From NCBI GenBank assembly GCA_036733985.1, contig DAIMZM010000023.1:1-27111 (forward strand): 27,111 bases of DNA. Reading direction: 5' to 3'. Under the pieces are notes generated by a model. The model was given only the letters and a program-made list of their open reading frames with translations. It searched no databases and was not told where the DNA came from. The position numbers and the translations under genes are program-made. This document shows positions 10,101-16,585 of this stretch, in pieces. Position 1 is the stretch's first letter; each line of letters begins with the position of its first letter. Source of the stretch: DAIMZM01 sp036733985. Its GTDB lineage: Bacteria > Bacillota > Dehalobacteriia > UBA4068.

Positions 10101-10855
10101 ATGATCTGGCCGCTTCCTTTGACCGGGCCGGTGCGGAGCCCCGGATATTGGTGATCCGCAACCTCAATCCCCAGGCCCTGGCCGAAAGCATCCAGGCCCT
10201 GATCCGGGCGGTGGAGGAAGCCCAGATCCTCGCTTTTCCCGGCGGTTTTTCCGGCGGGGACGAGCCGGACGGTTCCGGCAAATTCATCAACGCCCTGTTC
10301 CGCAATGGCGGCGTCAGCGAGGCGGTGGCCCGGCTGCTGGAACAGCGGGACGGGTTGATCTTAGGCATCTGCAATGGCTTCCAGGCCCTGATCAAGCTGG
10401 GCCTGGTGCCTTATGGCCGCATCCGGGAAACCGGCCCGGCAGATCCCACCCTGACCTTCAATACCATTGGCCGCCATCAATCCGGCCTGGCCCGGGTGCG
10501 GGTGTCCTCGGTGAAATCCCCCTGGATGAGCCGCTGCCAAGTGGGGGATATCCAGACCCTGGCCATTTCCCATGGGGAAGGCCGCTTTATCTGCCGGCCT
10601 GAGCTGCTGGAAAAGCTGGCTTTGAACGGGCAGATCGCTGCCCAATATGTGGATGAACAAGGCTGCCCCAGCCTGGCCATAACCGCCAATCCCAATGGTT
10701 CGGCCTGGGCGGTGGAAGCGATCACCAGCGCGGACGGCCGGGTCTTGGGCCGCATGGGCCATCCGGAGCGCTGGGTAAGAGGGAATTTCCAAAACGTACC
10801 CGGCCGTTATGATACCGGCCTCTTTGAAAGCGCGGTGGAATATTATCGGATCTGA
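7163..10855 (+). CDS. purL: FGAM synthase, fused PurS/PurL/PurQ-type large protein
   Basis: This 1230-residue enzyme turns FGAR, glutamine and ATP into FGAM in one chain, instead of separate PurS, PurL and PurQ subunits. The N-terminal part (MVYRIYTEKKPEY...) is the PurS-like region. The synthetase core holds TYWSDHCRHTTF and FKNETHNHPTEIEPFGGAAT. A class I glutaminase domain begins near residue 967 (RVLIPVFPGTNCEYD), with nucleophile Cys1070 in GICNGFQ and His1200/Glu1202 in GHPERW. The open frame extends upstream to 7052, but the ATG at 7163 is preferred: GGAG lies 7 bases upstream and the protein then starts as in the shorter Clostridia-type enzymes. It overlaps purD by 23 bases. Confidence 0.96.
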   Translation: MVYRIYTEKKPEYAEAARALLAELREQLGLKQLLDLRILRRYDAEGLSQDLFDACRYRVFAEPQVDLVYESLPETDGTVLAVEYLPGQFDQRADSAAQCIQFIGGGERPLVRSATLYLLEGDLTLDELALVRQHLINPVESREASLERPTTLETAYSPPADVPLVTSFLDLDEPGREGLISALGLAMDGDDLRCCQDYFQSEGRCPTLTELRMIDTYWSDHCRHTTFSTVIQEIEIEDTDAALAWRRYQQLRQALDLSKPVTLMDIATIGGKYLRAQGLLQDLDESEEINACTVKITVDVDGEPEPWLLLFKNETHNHPTEIEPFGGAATCIGGAIRDPLSGRGYVYQAMRLTGAADPLAAVETTLPGKLPQRTIVTKAAAGYSSYGNQIGLATGQVAEVYHPGYLAKRLEVGAVIAAAPAHQVRREQPAPGDIVLLLGGRTGRDGCGGATGSSKSHDAGSLGSCGAEVQKGNAPEERKLQRLFRNPAAARLIKRCNDFGAGGVSVAIGELAPGLRIDLDAVPRKYEGLDGTELAISESQERMAVVLAPEDVAAFLGLAAEENLEATAVAQVTAEPRLVMTWRGQVIVDIARAFLNTNGAEKRIRVLLEAPKPGAPPEPKDFSARLKALAADLNVCAKKGLAERFDSTVGAANLLLPYGGTRQLTPIQAMASRLPLLGGVTDTCSFMAYGFDPESSSANPYAGAYAAVVESVAKVVAVGADPATAHLSFQEYFAKPGQDSRRWGPPVAALLGGLMAQLDLGIAAIGGKDSMSGSFEQLDVPPTLISFAVGLGRADQVASPELKGPGHQLIWLAPDYLANGLPEKESLAKVFAQVAQLIRTKQALAVYTPGRGGIAAALLQMAVGNGVGVRIDPDFPEAALFSSCRGSFIIELAGPLAIGRVLGQTQAPYRLDYGANSLAFAQLEQAWLSRLDPVFPRDVLSSGEAVPAVSYRERGCLRPRKGREKPRVLIPVFPGTNCEYDLAASFDRAGAEPRILVIRNLNPQALAESIQALIRAVEEAQILAFPGGFSGGDEPDGSGKFINALFRNGGVSEAVARLLEQRDGLILGICNGFQALIKLGLVPYGRIRETGPADPTLTFNTIGRHQSGLARVRVSSVKSPWMSRCQVGDIQTLAISHGEGRFICRPELLEKLALNGQIAAQYVDEQGCPSLAITANPNGSAWAVEAITSADGRVLGRMGHPERWVRGNFQNVPGRYDTGLFESAVEYYRI

Positions 10856-10858
10856 GCA

Positions 10859-10887
10859 TGGATAATATTAACAAACTTCCGGATAAT
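10859..10887 (+). promoter_or_regulatory. Possible weak promoter for guaB
   Basis: TGGATA at 10859-10864 and GATAAT at 10882-10887 are separated by 17 bases and lie in the 55-base gap between purL and guaB. The match is four of six and five of six to the housekeeping consensus. It could let guaB be expressed apart from the purine operon, but a pair this weak can occur by chance in AT-rich spacer. Confidence 0.35.
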
Positions 10888-10910
10888 GATTGTAAGAAAG
10901 GATGGATGAC

Positions 10911-12392
10911 ATGAAAATATTTCCTGCCGCTGTGGAAGAAAACAGCGCCAAATTTGTAGGCGAGGCGCTGACCTTTGACGATGTACTGCTGCTGCCCGGC
11001 CGTTCGGAAGTGCAGCCCCGGGAGGTGGATCTGTCCACCCGTTTAACCAAGCGCATCCGCCTGAATATCCCGCTGCTGTCCGCGGGTATGGACACGGTCA
11101 CAGAATACCGCATGGCCATTGCCCTGGCCCGGGAGGGCGGTATCGGCGTCATACACAAGAATATCAGCATCCAGGAGCAGACCCGCCAGGTAGACCAGGT
11201 GAAGCGCTCGGAAAACGGCGTGATCACCGACCCGATCTGCCTGGGCCCGGACGCCACCCTGGCCGACGCCCTGGAGCTGATGTCCCAATACCATATCTCC
11301 GGCCTGCCCATTGTGGAAAAGGACAAGCTGATCGGCATCCTGACCAACCGTGACCTGCGCTTTGAGGAGGATCACAGCATCAAGGTCTCAGCTTTGATGA
11401 CCAGCGAAAACCTGATCACCGCGCCGGAAGGCACTTCTTTAGCCGAAGCTGAGCGGATCCTGAAAAAGTATAAGGTGGAAAAGCTGCCCCTGGTGGATGA
11501 AGGCGGCAGCCTCAGGGGCCTGATCACCACCAAGGATATCCAGAAGGCCATCCAATACCCCAATTCCGCCAAGGATTATCTGGGCCGCCTCAGGGTAGCC
11601 GCCGCCGTGGGCACGGCCCTTGATACCATGGAGCGGGCGGCTGCCCTGATCGCCGCCGGCGTGGACGCCCTGGTGGTGGACACGGCCCATGGCCATTCCA
11701 TCAATGTGCTGCGCATGGTGGAGGCGATCAAGAACCGCTGGCCGGATCTGGATGTGATCGGCGGCAATGTGGCCACTGCCGCCGGGGCCCGGGATCTGAT
11801 TTCCGCCGGTGTGGACGCGGTGAAAGTCGGCGTGGGCCCCGGTTCTATCTGCACCACCCGGATCATCGCCGGGATTGGCGTGCCCCAGATTTCAGCGATT
11901 TATGGCGCTGCGGAAGCTGCCGCGGCCAGCGGTACGCCGGTGATCGGCGACGGCGGCATCAAGTATTCCGGCGATATCGCCAAAGCCATTGCCGCCGGCG
12001 CGGATACGGTGATGATCGGCGGCCTCCTGGCCGGTACGGAAGAAAGCCCTGGGGATATTGAAATTTATCAGGGCCGCAGCTTCAAGGTTTACCGGGGCAT
12101 GGGCTCCATTTCCGCCATGAAGCAGGGCAGCTCGGACCGGTATTTCCAGGAAGGCTCCCAGAAGCTGGTGCCGGAAGGCATTGAAGGCCGGGTGCCCTAT
12201 AAAGGCCTGGTGGCGGACACAGTGTTCCAATTGATGGGCGGCCTCCGTTCCGGCATGGGCTATTGCGGCGTGGCGGATATCCCCAGCCTGAAGCAGAACG
12301 GCCAATTCGTGCGCATCACTGCCGCGGGTCTAAAGGAAAGCCATCCCCATGATGTGCAGATCACCAAGGAAGCGCCGAATTACGGCGGCTGA
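10911..12392 (+). CDS. guaB: IMP dehydrogenase
   Basis: GuaB oxidises IMP to XMP with NAD+, the first and rate-limiting step to GMP, so it uses the product of the operon before it. The 493-residue protein is a TIM barrel interrupted by two CBS domains (about residues 104-155 and 163-215), which bind regulatory nucleotides in this family. The catalytic loop GVGPGSICTTRI contains Cys314; the phosphate loop GDGGIKYSGDIAKA and the flap region GSISAMKQGSSDRYFQ follow. An in-frame ATG at 10902 would have its ribosome-binding site touching it; AAAGGA at 10897-10902 favours the ATG at 10911. Confidence 0.96.
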   Translation: MKIFPAAVEENSAKFVGEALTFDDVLLLPGRSEVQPREVDLSTRLTKRIRLNIPLLSAGMDTVTEYRMAIALAREGGIGVIHKNISIQEQTRQVDQVKRSENGVITDPICLGPDATLADALELMSQYHISGLPIVEKDKLIGILTNRDLRFEEDHSIKVSALMTSENLITAPEGTSLAEAERILKKYKVEKLPLVDEGGSLRGLITTKDIQKAIQYPNSAKDYLGRLRVAAAVGTALDTMERAAALIAAGVDALVVDTAHGHSINVLRMVEAIKNRWPDLDVIGGNVATAAGARDLISAGVDAVKVGVGPGSICTTRIIAGIGVPQISAIYGAAEAAAASGTPVIGDGGIKYSGDIAKAIAAGADTVMIGGLLAGTEESPGDIEIYQGRSFKVYRGMGSISAMKQGSSDRYFQEGSQKLVPEGIEGRVPYKGLVADTVFQLMGGLRSGMGYCGVADIPSLKQNGQFVRITAAGLKESHPHDVQITKEAPNYGG

Positions 12393-12449
12393 ACCGGCGG
12401 TTATGGCTAAAGCTGTTCCGCGGGATTTGGGAAAAATTTGATTTAATAC

Positions 12450-12478
12450 TTGAAACCGGGAACAATTCTTGATATAAT
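12450..12478 (+). promoter_or_regulatory. Strong housekeeping-type promoter of the hyd maturation operon
   Basis: TTGAAA (12450-12455) and a perfect TATAAT (12473-12478) are spaced by exactly 17 bases. Transcription would start near 12485, leaving about 130 bases of leader before the first start codon. This is one of the best promoters in the window and lies 58 bases after guaB ends. Confidence 0.85.
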
Positions 12479-12483
12479 ACAGA

Positions 12484-12615
12484 CAGACAAATTGTACTGA
12501 CGCCCAAAGGCTTACTGCGGGGGAAGGCAAGCATAGAGTGAAATAAGCGCGAACCAAGCTTCTTTTGCTGTGCCTTCCCAAAGGCACAGCATTTTTTGCG
12601 AGGAGGCGCTTTTTT
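12484..12615 (+). promoter_or_regulatory. Leader RNA with antiterminator/terminator switch (attenuator or riboswitch of unknown class)
   Basis: The leader can form two exclusive structures. One is an intrinsic terminator at 12566-12597. In the other, GGGAAGGCA at 12521-12529 pairs perfectly with TGCCTTCCC at 12571-12579, extended by AGCA (12530-12533) with TGCT (12566-12569) around one bulged base. This uses up the whole 5' arm of the terminator. Enclosed in its loop is a small AAGC/GCTT hairpin (12545-12548 with 12558-12561). An upstream hairpin (12484-12499) comes first. The 9-base word CCCAAAGGC occurs twice (12503-12511 and 12577-12585). I find no T-box, SAM, cobalamin, FMN, TPP, purine, ZTP or c-di-GMP core and no plausible leader peptide. 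The ligand or protein sensed is unknown. Confidence 0.7.
12566..12597 (+). terminator. Intrinsic terminator in the hyd operon leader
   Basis: An 11-base stem, TGCTGTGCCTT (12566-12576) with AAGGCACAGCA (12581-12591), closes a CCCA loop and is followed by TTTTTT (12592-12597). It stands between the promoter and the first gene, only 19 bases before that gene's ATG. It must therefore be read through or prevented from forming for the operon to be expressed. Confidence 0.85.
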
Positions 12616-12888
12616 ATGGAAAAATCCGAAACCCGGGTGGCGCTGATCGGGATCCTGGTCAGCGATACGGAGGTTGCGGAGCAAATCAACAGCCTGCTCC
12701 ACGACTACGGCAACTATATTATCGGCCGCATGGGCCTACCTTATAGCAAGGCCGGGCTGTCCATCATCAGCGTGGCGATGGACGCGCCCCAGGACGCCAT
12801 CAGCGCCCTTTCCGGCAAGCTGGGCGCCATTCCCGGGGTTGCCACCAAAACCATTATGCCGAAACTGAACCGAAAGGATGCGCCATGA
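12616..12888 (+). CDS. TM1266-family putative iron-only hydrogenase system regulator
   Basis: This 90-residue protein matches the small family named after Thermotoga maritima TM1266, found beside [FeFe]-hydrogenase maturation genes. It begins with a beta strand (RVALIGILV), continues with VAEQINSLLHDYGNYIIGRMG and ends with the SIISVAMDAPQDAISALSGKLGAIPG block, an ACT-like alpha/beta pattern. NikR-like or ACT-like regulation has been suggested for the family, but its biochemical role is not established to my knowledge. The ATG at 12616 follows AGGAGG (12601-12606) by 9 bases. The gene overlaps hydE by four bases (ATGA). As the first gene after the attenuator it may sense something about H-cluster assembly; that is inference. 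Confidence 0.88.
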   Translation: MEKSETRVALIGILVSDTEVAEQINSLLHDYGNYIIGRMGLPYSKAGLSIISVAMDAPQDAISALSGKLGAIPGVATKTIMPKLNRKDAP

Positions 12889-13931
12889 AAAACCTTATCG
12901 ACAGCCTGGCGGCCGGCCGGCGGTTATCAGCGGCGGAATTGGCGGCATTGATCGAGCTGGAAGATCCGGCGCAGCTGGATTATCTGCAGGCCCGGGCGGT
13001 AGAGAAGCGGCAAGCTGTTTTTGGCACAGATGTTTATATCCGGGGGCTGATCGAGCTTTCCAGCTATTGCCGGAACGACTGCTATTATTGCGGCCTGCGC
13101 CGGAGTAATGCCCAGGCGGAACGTTACCGCCTGCTGCCCGAGCAAATCCTGGCCTGCTGTCAAAAAGGCTATCAGCTGGGCTTCCGCACCTTTGTCCTGC
13201 AGGGCGGGGAAGATACCTGGTTCACGGAAGAGCGGGTGGCGGAGCTGATCAGCCGGATTAAGGCTGATTGGCCGGATTGCGCCCTGACCCTCTCCCTGGG
13301 GGAACGCCCCCGGAAAATCTATGCTGCCTGGCGGAAAGCCGGGGCTGACCGCTATCTGCTGCGGCATGAGACCGCGGACGCCCGGCATTACGGCATCCTG
13401 CACCCGCCGGAATTAAGCTTCGCCAACCGCCGGCGCTGCCTCTACGACTTAAAGGAGCTGGGCTTCCAGGTGGGCGCGGGCATGATGGTGGGCGCGCCTT
13501 TCCAGAGCAGCCGTCATTTGGCCCAGGATCTGTTATTCCTCCAAGAGCTGCAGCCCCAGATGGTGGGGATCGGCCCTTTCATCCCCCATCATAATACGCC
13601 CTTTGCCCGCTATAAGGCGGGCAGCAGCCGGACCACCCTGACCTTGCTTTCCCTGACCAGGCTGCTGCTGCCGGAGTCCTTGCTGCCGGCCACCACCGCC
13701 CTGTCCACAGTGGACGACCGGGGCCGGGAGCTGGGTATCCTGGCCGGAGCCAATGTGGTGATGCCCAACCTTTCGCCTCCGGATACCCGGAAAAAGTATT
13801 TGCTTTATGATAATAAGGCCAGCTTTGGCCTGGAGGCGGCGGAAGAGATCGCGTTGTTGAAAGAACGCGTCCAGGCGATTGGCTACCAAGTGGTGGTCAG
13901 CCGCGGCGACGCGCCAAAAATAAGGAGATGA
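12885..13931 (+). CDS. hydE: [FeFe]-hydrogenase H-cluster maturation radical SAM enzyme HydE
   Basis: HydE is a radical SAM enzyme acting in synthesis of the 2Fe subcluster of the H-cluster; it works on the cysteine-ligated iron complex made by HydG. The 348-residue protein has the CX3CX2C cluster motif CRNDCYYC (Cys62, Cys66, Cys69) after the strand LIELSSYC, the order seen in the HydE/PylB/BioB group. The glycine-rich LQGGEDTWF segment that follows would contact SAM. HETADARHYGILHP and GAGMMVGAPFQ are further blocks typical of HydE. The start overlaps the preceding gene as ATGA, and the stop lies in the hydG ribosome-binding region, so translation of the operon is tightly coupled. Confidence 0.95.
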   Translation: MKNLIDSLAAGRRLSAAELAALIELEDPAQLDYLQARAVEKRQAVFGTDVYIRGLIELSSYCRNDCYYCGLRRSNAQAERYRLLPEQILACCQKGYQLGFRTFVLQGGEDTWFTEERVAELISRIKADWPDCALTLSLGERPRKIYAAWRKAGADRYLLRHETADARHYGILHPPELSFANRRRCLYDLKELGFQVGAGMMVGAPFQSSRHLAQDLLFLQELQPQMVGIGPFIPHHNTPFARYKAGSSRTTLTLLSLTRLLLPESLLPATTALSTVDDRGRELGILAGANVVMPNLSPPDTRKKYLLYDNKASFGLEAAEEIALLKERVQAIGYQVVVSRGDAPKIRR

Positions 13932-13933
13932 TC

Positions 13934-15370
13934 ATGATGGCGCAACAGTATCCCTACGATCCCAAATCCGCGGTGGCGGAGGAATTCATCAATCATGAGG
14001 AGATCCTGGACAGCCTGGCTTACGCGGATAGCCACAAGGCCGACCGGCCCCTGATCGAAGGCCTGATCAGAAAAGCAGCGGAAGGCCGGGGCCTGAGCCA
14101 CCGGGAAGCCTTGGTGCTGCTGGACTGTGAACTGCCGGACCTGAATGAAGAAATGTTCAGTCTGGCCAAGCAGATCAAGGAGCGCTTTTATGGCCGCCGC
14201 ATCGTCATGTTCGCCCCTTTATATCTCTCCAATTACTGCGTCAACGGCTGCATCTATTGCCCTTATCATGGCAAAAACACGCATATCCTCAGGAAAAAGC
14301 TGACCCAGGAGGAGATCCGCCGGGAGGTGATCGCCCTGCAGGATATGGGGCATAAACGCCTGGCCCTGGAAGCCGGGGAGCATCCCGCTCAGAACACCAT
14401 GGATTATTATCTGGAATCCATTGATACCATTTACAGCATCCACCATCAAAACGGGGCCATCCGCCGGGTGAATATCAATATCGCCGCCACCACGGTGGAG
14501 AATTACCGCAAGCTGAAGGAAGCGGGCATCGGCACCTATATCCTCTTCCAGGAAACCTACCATAAAGACGCTTATCAGATCCTGCACCCCACCGGGCCCA
14601 AGAGCAATTACAGCTATCATACGGAAGCCATGGACCGGGCTATGGACGGCGGCGTGGACGACGTGGGCATCGGCGTGCTGTTCGGCCTGGATCATTACCG
14701 CTATGATTTCGTGGGCCTGCTGATGCATGCGGAGCATCTGGAAGCGGCCAAAGGGGTGGGCCCCCATACCATCAGCGTGCCCCGGATCCGTCCGGCGGAC
14801 GATATCGACGTTCAGGATTTCGAAAACGCGGTGGCTGATGAGATCTTCATGAAGATCGTGGCCATCATCCGCCTGGCCGTGCCCTATACCGGCATGATCG
14901 TTTCCACCCGGGAATCCGCCAAAGTCCGGACCAAGGTGCTGGATCTGGGCATTTCTCAGATCAGCGGCGCTTCCCGCACCAGCGTGGGGGGATATGCGGA
15001 AGAGGACGCGGAGGAAGGGGATACCGCCCAGTTCGAGGTCAACGACAACCGTACCTTGGACCAGGTGGTGAACTGGCTTTTGACCCTGGGCTATATCCCC
15101 AGCTTCTGCACGGCTTGCTACCGGGAAGGCCGCACCGGCGACCGCTTCATGACCCTGCTGAAATCCGGCCAGATCGCCAATTGCTGCCAGCCCAATGCCC
15201 TGATGACCCTGAAAGAATACCTGGAAGACTATGCTTCCCCGGATACCCGGGCCAAAGGCGAGGCGGTCATTGCCGCCGAGGTGCTGAAAATCCCCAATCC
15301 TAAGGTACGGGAAAAGGCCTTGGCGCATCTGAACGATTTGGCCGCCGGCAGCCGGGATTTCCGCTTCTAG
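13934..15370 (+). CDS. hydG: [FeFe]-hydrogenase H-cluster maturation radical SAM enzyme HydG (tyrosine lyase)
   Basis: HydG cleaves tyrosine to p-cresol, CO and cyanide, and builds the Fe(CO)2CN unit of the H-cluster. The 478-residue protein has the radical SAM motif CVNGCIYC (Cys102, Cys106, Cys109). Its C-terminal extension carries the second-cluster motif Cys392-X2-Cys395-X22-Cys418 (CTACYREGRTGDRFM...), which binds the auxiliary cluster with the dangler iron. This second motif separates HydG from ThiH. Three ATGs are possible (13928, 13934, 13937). GGAG at 13924-13927 touches the first and is six bases from the second, so 13934 is preferred. With either downstream ATG, hydG begins two or more bases after the hydE stop. 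Confidence 0.96.
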   Translation: MMAQQYPYDPKSAVAEEFINHEEILDSLAYADSHKADRPLIEGLIRKAAEGRGLSHREALVLLDCELPDLNEEMFSLAKQIKERFYGRRIVMFAPLYLSNYCVNGCIYCPYHGKNTHILRKKLTQEEIRREVIALQDMGHKRLALEAGEHPAQNTMDYYLESIDTIYSIHHQNGAIRRVNINIAATTVENYRKLKEAGIGTYILFQETYHKDAYQILHPTGPKSNYSYHTEAMDRAMDGGVDDVGIGVLFGLDHYRYDFVGLLMHAEHLEAAKGVGPHTISVPRIRPADDIDVQDFENAVADEIFMKIVAIIRLAVPYTGMIVSTRESAKVRTKVLDLGISQISGASRTSVGGYAEEDAEEGDTAQFEVNDNRTLDQVVNWLLTLGYIPSFCTACYREGRTGDRFMTLLKSGQIANCCQPNALMTLKEYLEDYASPDTRAKGEAVIAAEVLKIPNPKVREKALAHLNDLAAGSRDFRF

Positions 15371-15382
15371 GAGGTGGCGCTG

Positions 15383-16585
15383 ATGACGACTCTGCAAGAT
15401 ACGCCCCGGGCCAACCGTTTGCATATCGGCATCTTTGGCAAGCGGAACAGCGGCAAATCCACGCTGCTGAACGCAATCACCGGCCAAGAGCTGGCCGTAG
15501 TCTCGGATCAGCCCGGCACTACCACCGACCCGGTCTATAAAGCCATGGAGCTGGCCGGGGTAGGGCCTGTGGTCTGGATCGACACGGCGGGCTTTGACGA
15601 TGAAGGGGAGCTGGGGCAAAAGCGGGTGGGGAAGACCCGGCTCGCGGCGGAGCGGGCCGATCTGGCGCTGATGGTCTTCAGCGCCATGCCGGATGAAGAA
15701 AAGGCCTGGGTATCCATGCTCAAAGAACGGGGCGTCCCGCTGATCCCCGTGATCACTAAAATCGATCTGCTGCCGGATCTGCCGGCCCTGGCCCAGGCGG
15801 TGGAAGCTTTATGCGACGTTCCGCCCCTGCTGGTCAATGGCCTGGCTAACCAGGATCTGCAACAGGTGCGGGAACGGATCATCCGGCAATTGCCGGATGA
15901 TTTCGCCCCGGCCAGCCTTATCAGCGGCCTGGCCCAGCCAGGCGACACGGTGCTGCTGGTGATGCCCCAGGACGCCCAAGCGCCCAGGGGGCGGCTGATC
16001 CTGCCCCAGGTGCAGACCATCCGGGAACTGCTGGATACGGACTGCGTGGTGGTGGGCTGCACTTATACGGGCTTGGATCAAGCCCTGGCGGCTCTGGCCG
16101 GCCCACCAAAGCTGATCATCACCGATTCTCAAGTTTTTAAGGGCGTCAGCGAAAAAAAGCCCCCGGCTTCGCTGCTCACCTCGTTTTCAGTGCTGATGGC
16201 AGCGGCCAAGGGCGATATTGCCGCTTTTGTCCAGGGGGCAAAGGCTCTGGATCAGCTGACGCCGGCTTCCCGGGTGCTGATTGCGGAGGCCTGCACCCAT
16301 GCGCCCCTCACCGAGGATATCGGCCGGGTGAAAATCCCCCGGCTGCTGCGGCAGCGGGTGGGGGAGGCGCTTCGCATCGATATCGTCAGCGGCGTGGATT
16401 TCCCGGAAACCCTGGGGGATTATGATTTGATCATCCACTGCGCCGCCTGTATGTTCAACCGCAACTATGTGCTGAGCCGGATCAGGAAAGCGGTTGGGGC
16501 CGGGGTGCCCATCACCAATTACGGGATTGTGCTGGCTGCCTTAACCGGCATCCTGGATCAGGTGGCGATTCCCGGCGTCAATTAA
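15383..16585 (+). CDS. hydF: [FeFe]-hydrogenase maturation GTPase/scaffold HydF
   Basis: HydF is the scaffold that receives the 2Fe precursor made with HydE and HydG and delivers it to apo-hydrogenase. The 400-residue protein has an N-terminal Era/TrmE-like GTPase domain: Walker A GKRNSGKST (residues 19-27), DTAGFDD and TKID. A dimerisation region follows, then a C-terminal 4Fe-4S domain with the ligand pattern Cys304-X-His306-X45-His352-Cys353-X2-Cys356, which falls in the family range. The frame could start with GTG at 15374, but that codon lies in the ribosome-binding TAGGAGGTG; the ATG at 15383 is at proper distance. It ends tail to tail with nrdJ, sharing four bases. Confidence 0.96.
   Translation: MTTLQDTPRANRLHIGIFGKRNSGKSTLLNAITGQELAVVSDQPGTTTDPVYKAMELAGVGPVVWIDTAGFDDEGELGQKRVGKTRLAAERADLALMVFSAMPDEEKAWVSMLKERGVPLIPVITKIDLLPDLPALAQAVEALCDVPPLLVNGLANQDLQQVRERIIRQLPDDFAPASLISGLAQPGDTVLLVMPQDAQAPRGRLILPQVQTIRELLDTDCVVVGCTYTGLDQALAALAGPPKLIITDSQVFKGVSEKKPPASLLTSFSVLMAAAKGDIAAFVQGAKALDQLTPASRVLIAEACTHAPLTEDIGRVKIPRLLRQRVGEALRIDIVSGVDFPETLGDYDLIIHCAACMFNRNYVLSRIRKAVGAGVPITNYGIVLAALTGILDQVAIPGVN

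Noticed and set aside
12484..12615. T-box or leader-peptide attenuator for the hyd leader
   Set aside because: No T-box sequence, no specifier stem and no plausible short open frame with a ribosome-binding site. The leader is also short for a T-box.
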